DNA from: Cristatella mucedo
Taxonomy: Eukaryota; Bryozoa; Phylactolaemata; Cristatellidae
Length of the DNA: 64,000 nucleotides
Direction of reading: 5' to 3'
NCBI GenBank assembly: GCA_009760855.2
Contig: WPIO01000032.1
Location: forward strand, 562,501 to 626,500
Shown: in pieces, positions 1 to 10,649 of the stretch
Position numbering within the stretch: position 1 is the stretch's first letter
Layout: every line of letters starts with the position of its first letter
Position numbers and translations under genes: made by a program
Notes under the pieces: generated by a model
Seen by the model: only the letters and a program-made list of their open reading frames with translations
What the model was told of the DNA's origin: nothing
Databases searched by the model: none

Positions 1-465
1 CAGAGTAAGTCTAATTAGATAGTCGCCGTATTAGCAAAAATTGGGTCTTTAACTGCTTTGCACACCCAGTTTTAAATTAGAAAATTTCGTAGGTCTTTTA
101 AGCCAGCCAGGGGCTTAGAAGGCGCCACGTTGAATTTTCTACGAACAGCACGTTTGCTTCTAATGATCTACGACCGGGCGAGGTATCTTAAAATATACTA
201 ATCCTCATCCGTTGCACCCTATATAAGTCGCAAGACAGTCTGAGTTAATCAACACCAATCTGCCCCTCGTTCTAGCCACTCTTGGTCCGTGTACAGACGA
301 TTGGTCGCAGAGTCGCTGATTGCATCTGCTAACGACGAGCCTATTTCCCAGATTTTGGAATAAGTTAAGTGATCGCTCAGACAGCGAAGTCTCATCCACT
401 GCTATCACTGTGTGACCTCAGCTGTTGGCTTCTGGAAGGTTCGAAACTGAGGTTTTTAGGTCGCT

Positions 466-1443
466 TTAGCCAATGGTTCTTCCAAAGACATTGGTGTGAA
501 AGCGTTCAATACCAAATTTGAAAGCCCTCAGTTCCGTTTTTAAACGGGCATATCTTTCCAGAAAGGGAGTCAGCATTCGCGAAGTATACGCAGGCGGTCG
601 TTGGTTTGGTATTAACATCACACCAAGGCCACGCTGAGTGGCATCCGCCGACAATCTAATAGGGAACTTAGCCTCACATAAGTTAGTAGAGGAGAATTAA
701 TCATAACTCTTTTAATGCGGTCAAAAGCTTGAGCTTGTTTTGGCGTTCCTGCACCAGATCGTCGCTGCCGACAGAGTGTCATCAAGGTATAGGCAGTGGT
801 AGCGCCGCACTAGATTGGCTTAATTTTAGTGCGATCAAGAACTGACCGGAGGGGAAAAACTCCTTTGTCGTGGAGCAGTGAACCAGTGAGTACGACTAGT
901 ATGATGAGAGAGCAAAGGAGCTTAAGAGCTATCCAGAAAGCTCTTGGACCAGTGGTGGCAATTCGGCCTTTAGAATTAGTCTGCTATCCCCGTGAGCGGT
1001 TTATCGACGTTGGCTGGACTGTCTACCTCGGCCATAACTCTGTCCAAAAAGAATCGTCTGGAATCTTTTCGGCATTCAAGCTGGATTGGGTTGCCCATCC
1101 GCTGGCTTAGAAACGGTATCAATTCCTTACCGTTATGGCCCACGGTGCGGGGCCCAATGCCACTAAGCTCTCGCCACATTGTCTCTGCTAGGTATGTAGG
1201 TGTAGAGCGACGCTTATGCCGAGTCTTTTGTTTGATTTCTGCTTTCTCTTCGGCTTCGTTTCGATGCCGGTAGTTGCGGGCCTCGTTGATCTGAAAGCGA
1301 GGGCGGATTGTGTGCTTTTCGCCGGAGATTGATGAGACACGACGAGACAGCTCCAGAATGATTTGGCTGACGCCACCGAATTCGTTTGTGTCGCCCCAGA
1401 GCTCGCAGTTTGTGTTTGTCCTGTTTTGAGTGTTCGCGCGCAC
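466..1443 (-). mobile_element. Ty3/Gypsy-like retroelement remnant (RNase H and possible protease)
   Basis: Reading the minus strand, the frame 654-466 has the layout of a Gypsy RNase H domain: the SADATQRGLG motif (usually D-A-S-x-x-G-L-G), then A-Y-T-S-R, then a stretch ending E-R-F-H-x-N-V-F-G-R. The preceding residues (about 770-660), ending S-P-L-L-T-Y, fit the RT-RNase H connection but are shifted by one frame. The 155-residue frame 1443-976 ends in a stretch that weakly resembles a retropepsin (RRFFLD followed by AEVDSP), without an intact D-T/S-G. Most of the RT is missing, and stops and frameshifts break the rest. The element is dead. Assignment of the RNase H part is fairly firm; the protease part is tentative. 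Confidence 0.65.
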
Positions 1444-1511
1444 GTGGTGTCGGCATAAGAATTTGGCAATGCAAACTAGAAGTAGCTTAATGTGATGTGC
1501 GATATATTTCG

Positions 1512-1755
1512 GTGGTTCGGGCTTCTCCGTCTATATGAATCGTTCTCTACAGCTGGCGCCGGTTGCCTAAGTGCTGGGACGCATTTCCCCTGCAAAAGCA
1601 CTTGGTTTAGTGTGTGAGGTATTCCTGTTTTACGGTGGAAACGGGGCCCTAGTTCTCCAGTCAGGATCTACGCTCCGCTTCGGTCTCCTACATCTTATTT
1701 GGGTCGCTCCTCACCGTAGACGTAAGTAGCCTAAGTGCGGGGACGCATTTCCCCC
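1512..1755 (+). repeat. Two-unit tandem repeat, about 164-bp period
   Basis: Two similar segments of about 80 bp start near 1512 and 1676. Each begins with a TTCGG-type motif and ends GCCTAAGTGC(T/G)GGGACGCAT at 1565 and 1729, giving an offset of 164. The same arrangement recurs in block C copy 2 at about 34652 and 34809. An AATAAA follows at about 1840. The region could be a solo LTR or other regulatory repeat, but I cannot find terminal TG/CA ends that prove it. Confidence 0.5.
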
Positions 1756-4700
1756 TAGAGTGCTTGTGCTACTGATAGCTTGTCAGTAGTGTGGAGATTA
1801 AATTGAGCTAGACGCGTGGCGACTTTGTACGCTTGCGAATAAAGCTCAGTAAAATCCACTATTCGTGTGTCTCACTTTTCAAGCACGCCACGGCATCACA
1901 ACCCTCTTAGTAACTTAACCCCAGTTAGATTGCCAATTTTGCCTAAGGCTTGGCACTTCCTGCCGGTGAATGCTAAGTATCATAGTATTTGCATTGCCGT
2001 TACTTCACTTCGCGGCCATTCGCGACAACATCTAGCTGGCTGGTATCCGGCGGAGTAATATTTTGAGGAGTAAGTTCTAGACGCGCGGTATTCCGCAGTT
2101 CACCTCAACTCATGATGCTAAGGTAGTCTGTGATTACTTCGTTAGATCAAAAACGCCAACTGCTTGAGGGCGAGTCAGCTTTGTCTCCAACAGGAGCTGT
2201 CCTCTTACTTTTCCGAAATGATATGGACGACTATCAGTCAAGCAGAAATTTAGGCCTCTTCTAGACGTGATAATTGTACGACTCAGCGAGCTTGCATAGA
2301 CGATGAGCATAGACGATGAGCGACGCACAACGATTCAAATGATTATGAATCCCTATGTGGCGGCTAATAAATACGATTCGCTAGCGCCACTCATTCCTAA
2401 TGTAATAAAACGTGCTGTACATCTCGCCGCCAATTTGCCATTCGGTGTAGTCTCCCGAAAATACACCTCAGTCGAACTGACCCTTGCCTTTAGGCAACCC
2501 AGCCACTTTTACAGCAACCATATAAGAGTCGAAGTGATCTCTCCAAAAGTCAAATCTGACGCAGTAATAAAATGCACTAAAAAGTGCTCCTGTTGAGCAG
2601 CACTACCAGTCCGCTTGCAAGTTTGCAGCGATATCTTGTATATGAACTCTGACGTCATGTGAAGACATCGCAAAGCGTGCGAACGCAGCGACGACTGGTT
2701 CATTTGCAACGTTTCTGCCGTAAGTGTGTCATTTAGGTTTACTGCCGCATCTGGGTTTCAAAATGAAAAGCACTGATTAACCGAAGTCGTTTGGCGGTCA
2801 GCTGGGACAGCCTTAAAGAACTAATTAGCTAATTTTTTTAAAGAACTTAAGCAACTAGTATGCTTATGTTATCTTACTTCCCTGTTTTTTCTTGCTCTTA
2901 CTTTGAAATTCACTACCGCTTTTCGTTGAGCACTCACAGCTTTCGTTTCTAAGCCGATACTACCTAACTCTATCTATGATTCGACTTGTGAAGCTTTGGT
3001 CCTCATGTAACTCAATCACTACCCTCACCAGCCGCATACAGGGCATTCTTAATCCGTTTGCTACTAACAGGCTAAAGCTCAGCGACTATACGGCTAATCT
3101 AAGAGACACATGCAATTCTTAAGTCACCTGATAATTGCTCGATTGACCTTATTGACTGGTACCGACCGTATTATTCTAATACAGTCATACCGTAAGCTGG
3201 GCATGCCACTAAAAAGTAACTGTAGTTGAAAGAGCACTTTACTCTACTTAAATTGGCCGAGTGACAACTAAGAAACGTGTTGAAGATGAATCACCTGCAG
3301 CGACAATCGTAATGAAGACAAAATATTTCAAGCGTTTGTAAATACATCATCAAAGACATAAAGCAATTACAAGATTAGCTTAGGCAGAATGAGATCAAAG
3401 TTCATGATATGCTCTAATGAAGGAATGGAGAAACTTCTAACTAGGCTGGGGAGACAATGATAAAATATTTTTTAGAGATTTTAAATTTGTGCTGTGAAAT
3501 TACTTAGCTAGTTCTTGCAACCCAGAGAAAGATAGCTGTAAAAGTACATAAGTTGTCATTTTTTTGAACTTATAGTTAAGCTTTGCCAGCATTAGTAAAA
3601 AGATCAAAAACAGTTTTTCACAAATTATGGATTATTCTTAGGTGATCATTCCAAAAGTTGAATCTGATAAAGTTATGTACCAGCAATATAAAGTGACAAA
3701 AATATGTCTCAGTGCAACGTCATATCAAGACTGCAGCTAGACTTTCCGAGGTCCCGAAGACTTGCAAACTGAATCAGCTATTAACGGCATAGGGCCATAA
3801 ACTTCTAAAAGACACGCAGCTTTTAATTGGCGCCAGATTTCTATTTTCAGTCATTCCAACTCATGTTTGGAAACAAAATTGAAAAATGCCTATCAATAAT
3901 TAAACAAAAATTATAATTTGTTCAAATTAATTACTACGTAAGTGGTTTAATTGATCAATTTTGAGCATACAATAAGCTCGTGCAATAGCAAACCGCACAA
4001 TCGACTTATACCAGACTAATCCAACTCACCTCAGTAAGACGTGTTATCTTCTAAGGAAGATTATAGGTGGGTTGTATAATTTTTATTGAATTTTTTTATA
4101 ACCATAGTTACTCGTTTCCCGTAGCTGGTTCGGAAATTAGGGCTATGCCATTTATCAGTAATCAACGGTTATTCGCTGTGCAGTGTACAGTAAGCCCAAA
4201 TCGGTTGCAATATTAGTTAAACTAGTAAAGAAAGATTTAAAAAGTTTTGAAATTCACGAATAACTGCTACAATAATTTTCAGCTTCATGTATAGACTGTG
4301 AAACCTGGTAGCTTTCCAAAATAACATTTGTGTGGTTAATACGCTTCGTTTAGGTTCGATGGCCAACTTTACAAGTGATATGACATTCTATATGTCTTTA
4401 CTGGGCGTTGGCTAATGGTAGTAGCAGGTGAACTAAATTAGTCATTAAGATACGCTGAATTACTTAAGACTCAGTCACTTCAGGAAATTCTCATATACCA
4501 AAGCCAAAAGTTTTTTTAATTTATGTGTTAGCATCGATCAATTATTTTAAATTTACTGAAACGCTATCAATATTTCTTGCACATGAAGATAAATAACAGG
4601 CACAATAATTAGAACAGATTCTAGCACACTATGGAAAAGCGGTACCAGATAAATGGAGCTTTCTTAAAACGCTCGGTGATGGTTGTTAGGTTCAAAAAAG

Positions 4701-5055
4701 CTTTCCATCTGGTGATTTTAACTACCTTACAACACAGATTCCTAGTAGCTGACCTAAGTTCAAGTGTGCTTAAAGCTCGTGAAAAAGCGTCCATTAAAAA
4801 CATTCCCAACCAATAACAAATACAGAGAAAGACCTAATATTCCTTTACGGAAAGCACAGCTTTATAACCCTACTATTCCTAATATAAAGTGACAGACGAC
4901 TATCTATATGTTTTGCTGTTCTCAAATTTACATCACAGTAAATTGTGGAGATTGCTTAGCTCGGTTTTGTGGCCCCGGAATTCAGTTAATTGCATCACAA
5001 TGTAAAGGTTTGAGGTCAGTGCTCTATGACCCGACTTGTTTACACTATCATTACA

Positions 5056-5205
5056 CCGAGCTGGTTTGGTTAAGCTGTTAAGGTGCTCGCCGCGACCAAG
5101 GTATGGCGGAAGTCATGAGCTGGAGCCATGCGGCACATGTGATGCGCCCGAACAGAGATCAAGTTCTCTTGGGGCACTGCACGAATTAATTATTTATTAT
5201 ATTAT
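5056..5205 (+). mobile_element. tRNA-derived SINE, family A (block A copy 1)
   Basis: The head reads CTGGTTTGGTTAAGCTGTTA, a box-A-like tRNA region, followed by a diverged box B (GAGCTGGAGCC). The tail reads AACAGAGATCAAGTTCTCTT and ends in an AT-rich run. The copies at 17594-17745 and 39300-39455 occupy the same place in the other A blocks, so this insertion predates the duplication. The tail resembles the 3' end of the LINE at 49791-52265. Confidence 0.7.
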
Positions 5206-6386
5206 AATCCAGGTTCACACTCCTTCCACCCTCAATTCTAGGACTCACTTAATATATATAGTCAGTGTTAGCAACTTTGATACCAGGGATGTCTTTACTT
5301 TTAGATCCGGGTGGTGATTTAAGATGAAACTCAGAAAAATCACAAAACTAGTAAGTGAAATAAATCATTGTGGAAAACGCTAGGCATTTGGCTGTTTGCT
5401 GATCGCCATCTACCACTCCCAGCTTATTCTTCAAGCACCTCTGAATTTCCTTCTTCTGGGATCTAGTTACAATTATGAGTTTTTAGTCTCGGCCTAAAAT
5501 AATACACGAGCAATTTAACTTTCAAGCTAGAAATCACCTCTCCGAATCGTCTAGAATCAAATTCAATCAGTACAAAAGTCATGCTATTATACTTCCACTA
5601 AGCTTCATCAAAAACCTTTCTTGGTACGTAATCCTTGACCAAGTACTATTCCAGCGAAAATTAGGAAGCAAATACAGTTACCTTAGCAGCCGTTTTAATT
5701 ATGTTATTTGTCTGAGGAAACTTTGGAACCATCTATGTTTCCTTGGATGAAGCGACATGACCTAAATTATTTCCTTTTCTCTAAAGCAGCCAGGTTTCTC
5801 ATGCCAGTTGCTCTTTCGGTTGCTGACGTGACTTCTAGGACGACTTCATATTCAGTTCGGCATCTTCCACGGAGAGCTTATCAAGCTTTGGATAGCTCAT
5901 CTCTAATCATTGTAATAGGCGAATTCCTATTTACATACGGTCGTCTCACAAATAGTGCTTTCAATCTTGAAAGTCCTGCTTTACTTAATTTGACATTTCT
6001 CCCGTTATTCTGGAATAATTTAGATTACTTTGAACGATTTGACAGCTATAGCTTGATTGTGTGAGTTCTTACTTTATTTACCATTTAATTAAACATTGAA
6101 TACTTAAATAGAGTCATTGTATATGCAAGTTACATTTCTTTCTGACATTGATTTTAATTATATCATTGTCGAAAATACAAGTCATTCCTTGATTTAATCT
6201 GATGGTATACTATTAGACAAGGTGGTGGAACATACTTTTAATTCATAATCTGCTACGAGGTATACAATGGTTTAATATTGGGGCCATGTAGAGCTAGCAA
6301 ATAAATCGCAAGAATATCTTATTGATGATGGATAAAGCTATTTATTTGTTTTGACAGGTATTCAATTTTGAATTCACTATAGAGTC

Positions 6387-6540
6387 ATAATTCGCGAACT
6401 CTCAATAGACCAAGATTTACATTGTTGATCTAAATACAGGTGCTCAATTGAAAAAGAGAAATACTAGATGCAAACTTAAATAGTAGCGTTTAATGTATGC
6501 ATTCAATTATCATTCATTAGCTATCAGTTGATAAAGTCAC
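6387..6540. other. Conserved non-coding island 1 in block A
   Basis: From TCGCGAACTCTCAATAGACC onward, about 150 bp is almost unchanged in A1, A2 (about 21240-21395) and A3 (about 40636-40790), while neighbouring sequence differs much more. There is no long reading frame. It may be regulatory, or part of an unrecognised repeat. Confidence 0.35.
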
Positions 6541-6861
6541 AGGCGCTGCGTATATTAAGTGCCAATAAGTAAAGCACAGGAGAGTGGAAGCTTCTTTTAA
6601 AACTTAAAAGTTTGCCAGCATTGAGCCTAACAGGACTTAATGTAACTTGAGGGAAAAAACAATGGGTATATAGAAAGGTTATATATCAATGTCATAAACT
6701 ATATGAATTCATGAAGTATTTAACACGTCAATCTCAACTTTGAGAACAACGTCCTTTAGGAGCTTTAATTTCAACACTAAAGTTATTAGATTAGCCCCCG
6801 CATATTGTAGATTAATTTGAAGGTATGCTATTATCAGTAACTTTAATGGTAAATGATTTTT

Positions 6862-6977
6862 ATGAGCTCTGAGCTAGATCATTCCCTAACCTGGTGGGCT
6901 AGGATTTACTTTGCCGTAGCGACAAAGAGGTTGCAAGAAGACATTGTAATCATTCCAAACAATCATTGTAAATGATT
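6862..6977. other. Conserved non-coding island 2 with hairpins (block A copy 1)
   Basis: Positions 6862-6945 (84 bp) are identical in A2 (21710-21793) and differ at one base in A3 (41104-41187), despite much lower identity nearby. The segment can fold: CCTA/TAGG around CCTAACCTGGTGGGCTAGG, CTTTG/CAAAG around CTTTGCCGTAGCGACAAAG, and an outer AACCT/AGGTT pair. Just downstream, 6961-6977 is a perfect 7-bp hairpin (AATCATT, loop GTA, AATGATT), present in all three copies. No reading frame is visible. Function is unknown. Confidence 0.4.
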
Positions 6978-7700
6978 ACTAGCGCTTTTCATCATTGTCC
7001 AAGTACCATTTGTATAATAGAAAATACGGTAAAATTAAATTGTTTAATAATAAATCCAATTAAAAATGTTATTCTCTGCACAATAATACCTAATCCAAAT
7101 TACACAGCCTTTTCCACAGCATTTGATTATTCATCAGTGAGTAATCCAGGAACGTATATACGATACATTTAGTTTCGCTTAATGGATAATAATCCTTGCA
7201 TAGCAGGTAAAGTTTTGAAACAGACAGTCTCTAACTTTAGAAAAGATTGAAACCTATTTAGCCTTTTATAGAATACAAATAGTTCAGACAGATGATTGAT
7301 CACCAAGTAGGTAATTATTGGTTAAGAATTTTGAAAGGTTTATTCAAGGTCTTAGGTATTGCCATTACAGGAAATGGCGAAATGATTAAAATTGAAGCAT
7401 TTTAGCTAAAAGTAAATTATAAATTAGTTTTAAAAATATTGAATAGCAGAGTATCTTGATCAAAGTAAATCCAGGTAAATCCGTTTTTAAGGTGCCTCTA
7501 CAGATATGTAGGTCTCTGACGGTGCTTGACATACGAACTATTAATGTTATAGTCTCATGCGACACGTGACTACGTCCCAATGAAGCCCCGATCCTTGAAT
7601 TGCCTTCAGTAAATTATAGGTGCAACGCTAATGCACTCAGATCTACCGCCATTAGCTGAGTGCAGCAGCTGTGAGGAGCATACTTATGTGATAATGGGAA

Positions 7701-7763
7701 ACGCCCGAATAGAGATTAGGATCTCTTGGGGTGCTATGCAAATTAATTATATAGATATATATT
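7701..7763 (+). mobile_element. SINE family A tail fragment
   Basis: ACGCCCGAATAGAGATTAGG, followed by ATCTCTTGGGGTGCTATGCA and an AT-rich run, is the family A 3' tail. The upstream 80 bp is too diverged to assign a tRNA head. The duplicate lies at 46488-46550. Confidence 0.5.
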
Positions 7764-8709
7764 ATATCTACGCATTATGAGCGTAGGTGGGGCAATTCTT
7801 AGCTCAGATGACTTAATATCAATTGACTTCTGCTTTTCCACTGCCTAACTGCGGCGTATGACATGTCTGATTCCTATGTTTTAATTCAGGAAGGGCGAAT
7901 AATCTCATCAGCGCGTCACGCTCTGACAGATATATCATAACCCCATATATGAAGAGGAAGCTTTGGTCTTTGTAAGCTACAAGCACAATCAAGCTTCACC
8001 ATGGTAATTCTAGAAATCCTTGTGAAATGTAATGCAAACACTGGCCCGCCGATATTCGTAGTGCATGATATTTAGTGTGACGCTTTTTAGATTGTAACTC
8101 CACAAAGCCGTGACGAAGAAGTCGGTGCTATGCAGGAAATCTTTATAGTGCACTGACAGCCTGAGCGGCTACCAGTGCACGTCACACTAAATTTAGCTGA
8201 TCCGAGAATCATATTATCAAAATGGACTAACGAACTCACGAATGCACTGTGGTAGACTTGATGGTGAATGAAAACGATAGTCACAATGTTGATGCTGAAA
8301 AGCGCTACGAAATTCTCCCTGTTCCGGCGTTGTGATCACAATCTGTTTCTTCTCGGGTTTGTCGAGTACGCTGAAATTCGCCGCCAGCATCGAATGCGAA
8401 AAGCAATCAGCAGGATATACAAGAGTGATTCCGCGGCGAGCTCTTCAGGTTTAAGGATGTGGTTTGCAGATTAAACAGACAGCATCCCGAAGGTGCAGGC
8501 CGACTGTGCTCTTCCATAACCAACCACTCCCGTTCTTTAAAACACATCTGTATTTCACCAGAGAGATAGAGTTGTCAACCTGCCACATTGGCAGTTAGCC
8601 GCTTGGCGATGACTTTGGTTTCCGCTGCTACTCTAGGCGTCACATACGAATTAAATTATTTTCGCGAAGGTGATGGCTTACCGCCCTTGGCTCGGTAATG
8701 AAACGCACT

Positions 8710-8808
8710 GTTAGGCACGGTTCATGCAAATGCATATGCGACGTCCGGTTAACGCCTAACAATGGCACGCTGCAGCACTCCTCGTGGGACGCGCGTTCCG
8801 TATTTATA
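8710..8808 (+). promoter_or_regulatory. Promoter of gene 1: inverted repeat, octamer and TATA box
   Basis: GTTAGGC at 8710-8716 and GCCTAAC at 8754-8760 form an inverted repeat. Between the arms lies ATGCAAAT (8724-8731), which matches the POU/Oct octamer. TATTTATA follows at 8801-8808, about 75 bp before the start codon. The same order of elements precedes genes 2 and 3. By distance from the TATA box, transcription should start about 8830-8840. Confidence 0.65.
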
Positions 8809-8883
8809 GGTGTCGCAGCAAACCTAATGAGCATAGGACAGCCGTGAGCAGCTCTCGCAAGACTCAGTGCTGAGACTGCAGTC

Positions 8884-9478
8884 ATGAAGATAGCCGTGGT
8901 CGTACTCGCTCTATGCGTTCTTTCGGTTCAAGGTGAGTGCTCAGTGTAGAGTCTCGTAAGCAGTTGCTCAGTTGCCCTGATAGGCCTTTGTATCGCTCTC
9001 AAAATACACGCATTGTGTTGTCCTCCACAAACGGAGAGCGAGAGCAACTTGAAGGCATTCTGCAAATCTAGGTTTACATCCTGTAAGGAATACATCATGT
9101 CATTCACTTGTTGTAGCTGGTGGCGGCTGGGGAGGAAAAGAAAGCAACAACAACAACAATAACAACAATAACGCTGGTGGAAATAATAACAACAATAACA
9201 ATAACAACAATGCTCGAGGCCACCACGAGAGGACCATCGTCAAGAAGGTTCCAGTGCCCTACACGGTCGTTGAGAAAGTTCCGCAGCCTTATGAGGTCAT
9301 CAAGGAGGTGAAGGTTCCCGTGGAAGTGATCAAGGAGGTCAAGGTACCAGTGGAGGTCATCAAGGAGGTGCAAGTGCCCTATCCAGTTGTTGAGAAAGTG
9401 CCAGTTCCCTATACAGTGGTGGAGAAAGTCCCTGTTCCGGTGAAAGTTCACCGCGAGTACGAGCCTGAAGGATGGTAA
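8884..9478 (+). CDS. Gene 1: secreted Asn-rich, Val-Pro-Val repeat protein (two exons)
   Basis: Exon 1 codes 8884-8932, the intron is 8933-9116 (GTGAGT...TTGTAG, 184 nt, phase 1) and exon 2 codes 9117-9478, giving 136 residues. The N-terminus MKIAVVVLALCVLSVQA is a clear signal peptide. Then come GGGWGGKES, nine Asn, AGG, ten Asn, ARGHHER and seven repeats of 9-11 residues of the types KVPVPYTVVE and VKVPVEVIKE, ending REYEPEGW. There is no cysteine after the signal peptide and no enzymatic motif. TATA box, splice sites and poly(A) signal all fit one transcription unit. Val/Pro repeats with alternating Lys and Glu recall arthropod cuticle-type structural proteins, so an extracellular matrix role is my inference. 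The coding sequence is identical to gene 3. Confidence 0.88.
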
Positions 9479-9528
9479 ATGCTGTGGAAAAGTCACGTGT
9501 TTATGTGGGGTGCAATTTGTTGGATTTG

Positions 9529-9534
9529 AATAAA
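9529..9534 (+). terminator. Poly(A) signal AATAAA of gene 1
   Basis: AATAAA lies 51 bp after the stop codon, in a 3' UTR conserved with genes 2 and 3. Confidence 0.7.
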
Positions 9535-10159
9535 TTATGCTTATCAAATCGTGTTCATTAAGGTGCTAAAGCGTGGTCCGGCAACGGTCTGCAAGCTCTG
9601 AATGTGAGATGTATAAGATATGAAAATATTTGCATCTGCGACAGCCACCATTTTGAGAAAGCTATGTTAAATGTAAATTATTGATATCAGCTATACACAT
9701 CACGTAAAAACTGGCTATTATCCCGAGGCCTTAGTACTTCCAATTTCATATCTGAAATTTACGTACATGATCTTTTGCTCTTAGATGTGTTCCAATGGAA
9801 TGCAGATGTAAGTGAAAATGACGCATTTAAAGCTGATAACTTAGAGAGAGCTCATTAAGCTGCGACGTTTGAGCACTCTAGAGTGATCACGCATTAATAG
9901 ATCTTAATAGCAAGGCGTCGCTTCTCTGAGCACGGGCCAATGAAACAGTTCTTTAGTAGAAAGTTGGGAAATAGGTTTTTATTGTATCTTGCTCTAGTTT
10001 GTTTTCCCTAACAAAGTCGCGTAACTGCACGATGTAGGTTTTAGCTCTTTTCGGTGGAATTTATGAGTGGAATATAGTGTTATGTAAAATACAATTTTTT
10101 TGATTTGGTTATATATAACGCACAGTATATGCGTGTATGATATAAATAGCTACGTGTAA

Positions 10160-10435
10160 TCATAACAGCCTTGAAATTTCATCGCATGCATCGCAGTACC
10201 ACTGTTTCTCTCGGCATGAGCCATTCGTTCGTGCACAGTACACGTCGTAGTACTGCTGGAGCACAGGAAAATCCGGGGCTCCTCGGGGAAGAGGCCGCCG
10301 TCGTCGATACGCAGATCCGATGGCCGACCCCAGTACAGTCAAACCTATTCGTCTGGCTTGTCCTAACCTTCGAGCGTCCCTCAACGTCACAGTCCTCTGC
10401 TGAAGCTTGAGAGCCGCTTGGTGGCCTTGCCCCAC
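10160..10435 (-). CDS. Possible exon of an unrecognised gene, block B copy 1
   Basis: A 91-codon minus-strand frame lies in a locally GC-rich patch. Its last third is cysteine-containing (YCARTNGSC and WYCDACDE) and ends ISRLL. The copy at 48727-49002 keeps the frame open, but of four base differences three change the residue (F/V, V/A and E/D), which does not suggest strong constraint. The first 35 or so residues look non-coding, so a splice acceptor inside the frame is possible. I recognise no family. It may be chance. Confidence 0.2.
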   Translation of the reverse strand: MGQGHQAALKLQQRTVTLRDARRLGQARRIGLTVLGSAIGSAYRRRRPLPRGAPDFPVLQQYYDVYCARTNGSCREKQWYCDACDEISRLL

Positions 10436-10649
10436 GCTTGCACTTGCATTACGCGGACATCTTTCACGTGTCCGGCTTGTACAGATAATGAAAGCGATTC
10501 ATGATATGGTATGTTTTCGGGTCCATGTGGGATAATAGCAGCAATTACAATATGGGGAAGACCACAGATCGCCGACTGCACGGAGAAGCGTGGGCAGTTG
10601 GGTGCGGGCTGCGCCTGGTTGAACGTATACAAATAATAGTTCGTTTGCA

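Larger units (their letters stand above)
1..1912. repeat. Segmental duplication block C, copy 1
   Basis: This stretch matches 33135-35020 in the same order and orientation, with scattered substitutions and small indels. The left limit is cut by the window edge. It contains a broken Gypsy-type element on the minus strand and, towards its right end, a two-unit tandem repeat. Homology stops about position 1912, where block A begins. In copy 2 roughly 1.2 kb of other DNA lies between C and A, so the direct C1-A1 joint here looks like a deletion product. Confidence 0.8.
1919..7484. repeat. Segmental duplication block A, copy 1
   Basis: Colinear with 13970-22340 and 36510-41740 at roughly 80-90 percent identity by eye. 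No open frame here looks coding: all are short and not conserved in frame between the three copies. It contains one SINE (5056-5205) and two short, unusually conserved islands (6387-6540 and 6862-6977). It lacks the SINE (16695-16862), the long AT tract and the MULE present in copy 2. The right end joins block B at about 7484. Confidence 0.8.

Noticed and set aside
829-1110. Plus-strand frames 829-1110 and 992-1273 in block C
   Set aside because: They are antisense to the Gypsy-type frames, and their duplicates at 33965-34337 differ in length.
9120-9311. Thr-rich plus-strand frame over the Asn tract
   Set aside because: It is a second frame of the same AAC/AAT codon run and lacks the signal peptide and repeat structure.
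9104-9547. 147-codon minus-strand open frame across gene 1 (also at 47671-48114 and 32071-32499)
   Set aside because: It is the antisense shadow of the repetitive exon 2. Splice sites, signal peptide, TATA box and poly(A) signal all support the plus strand.
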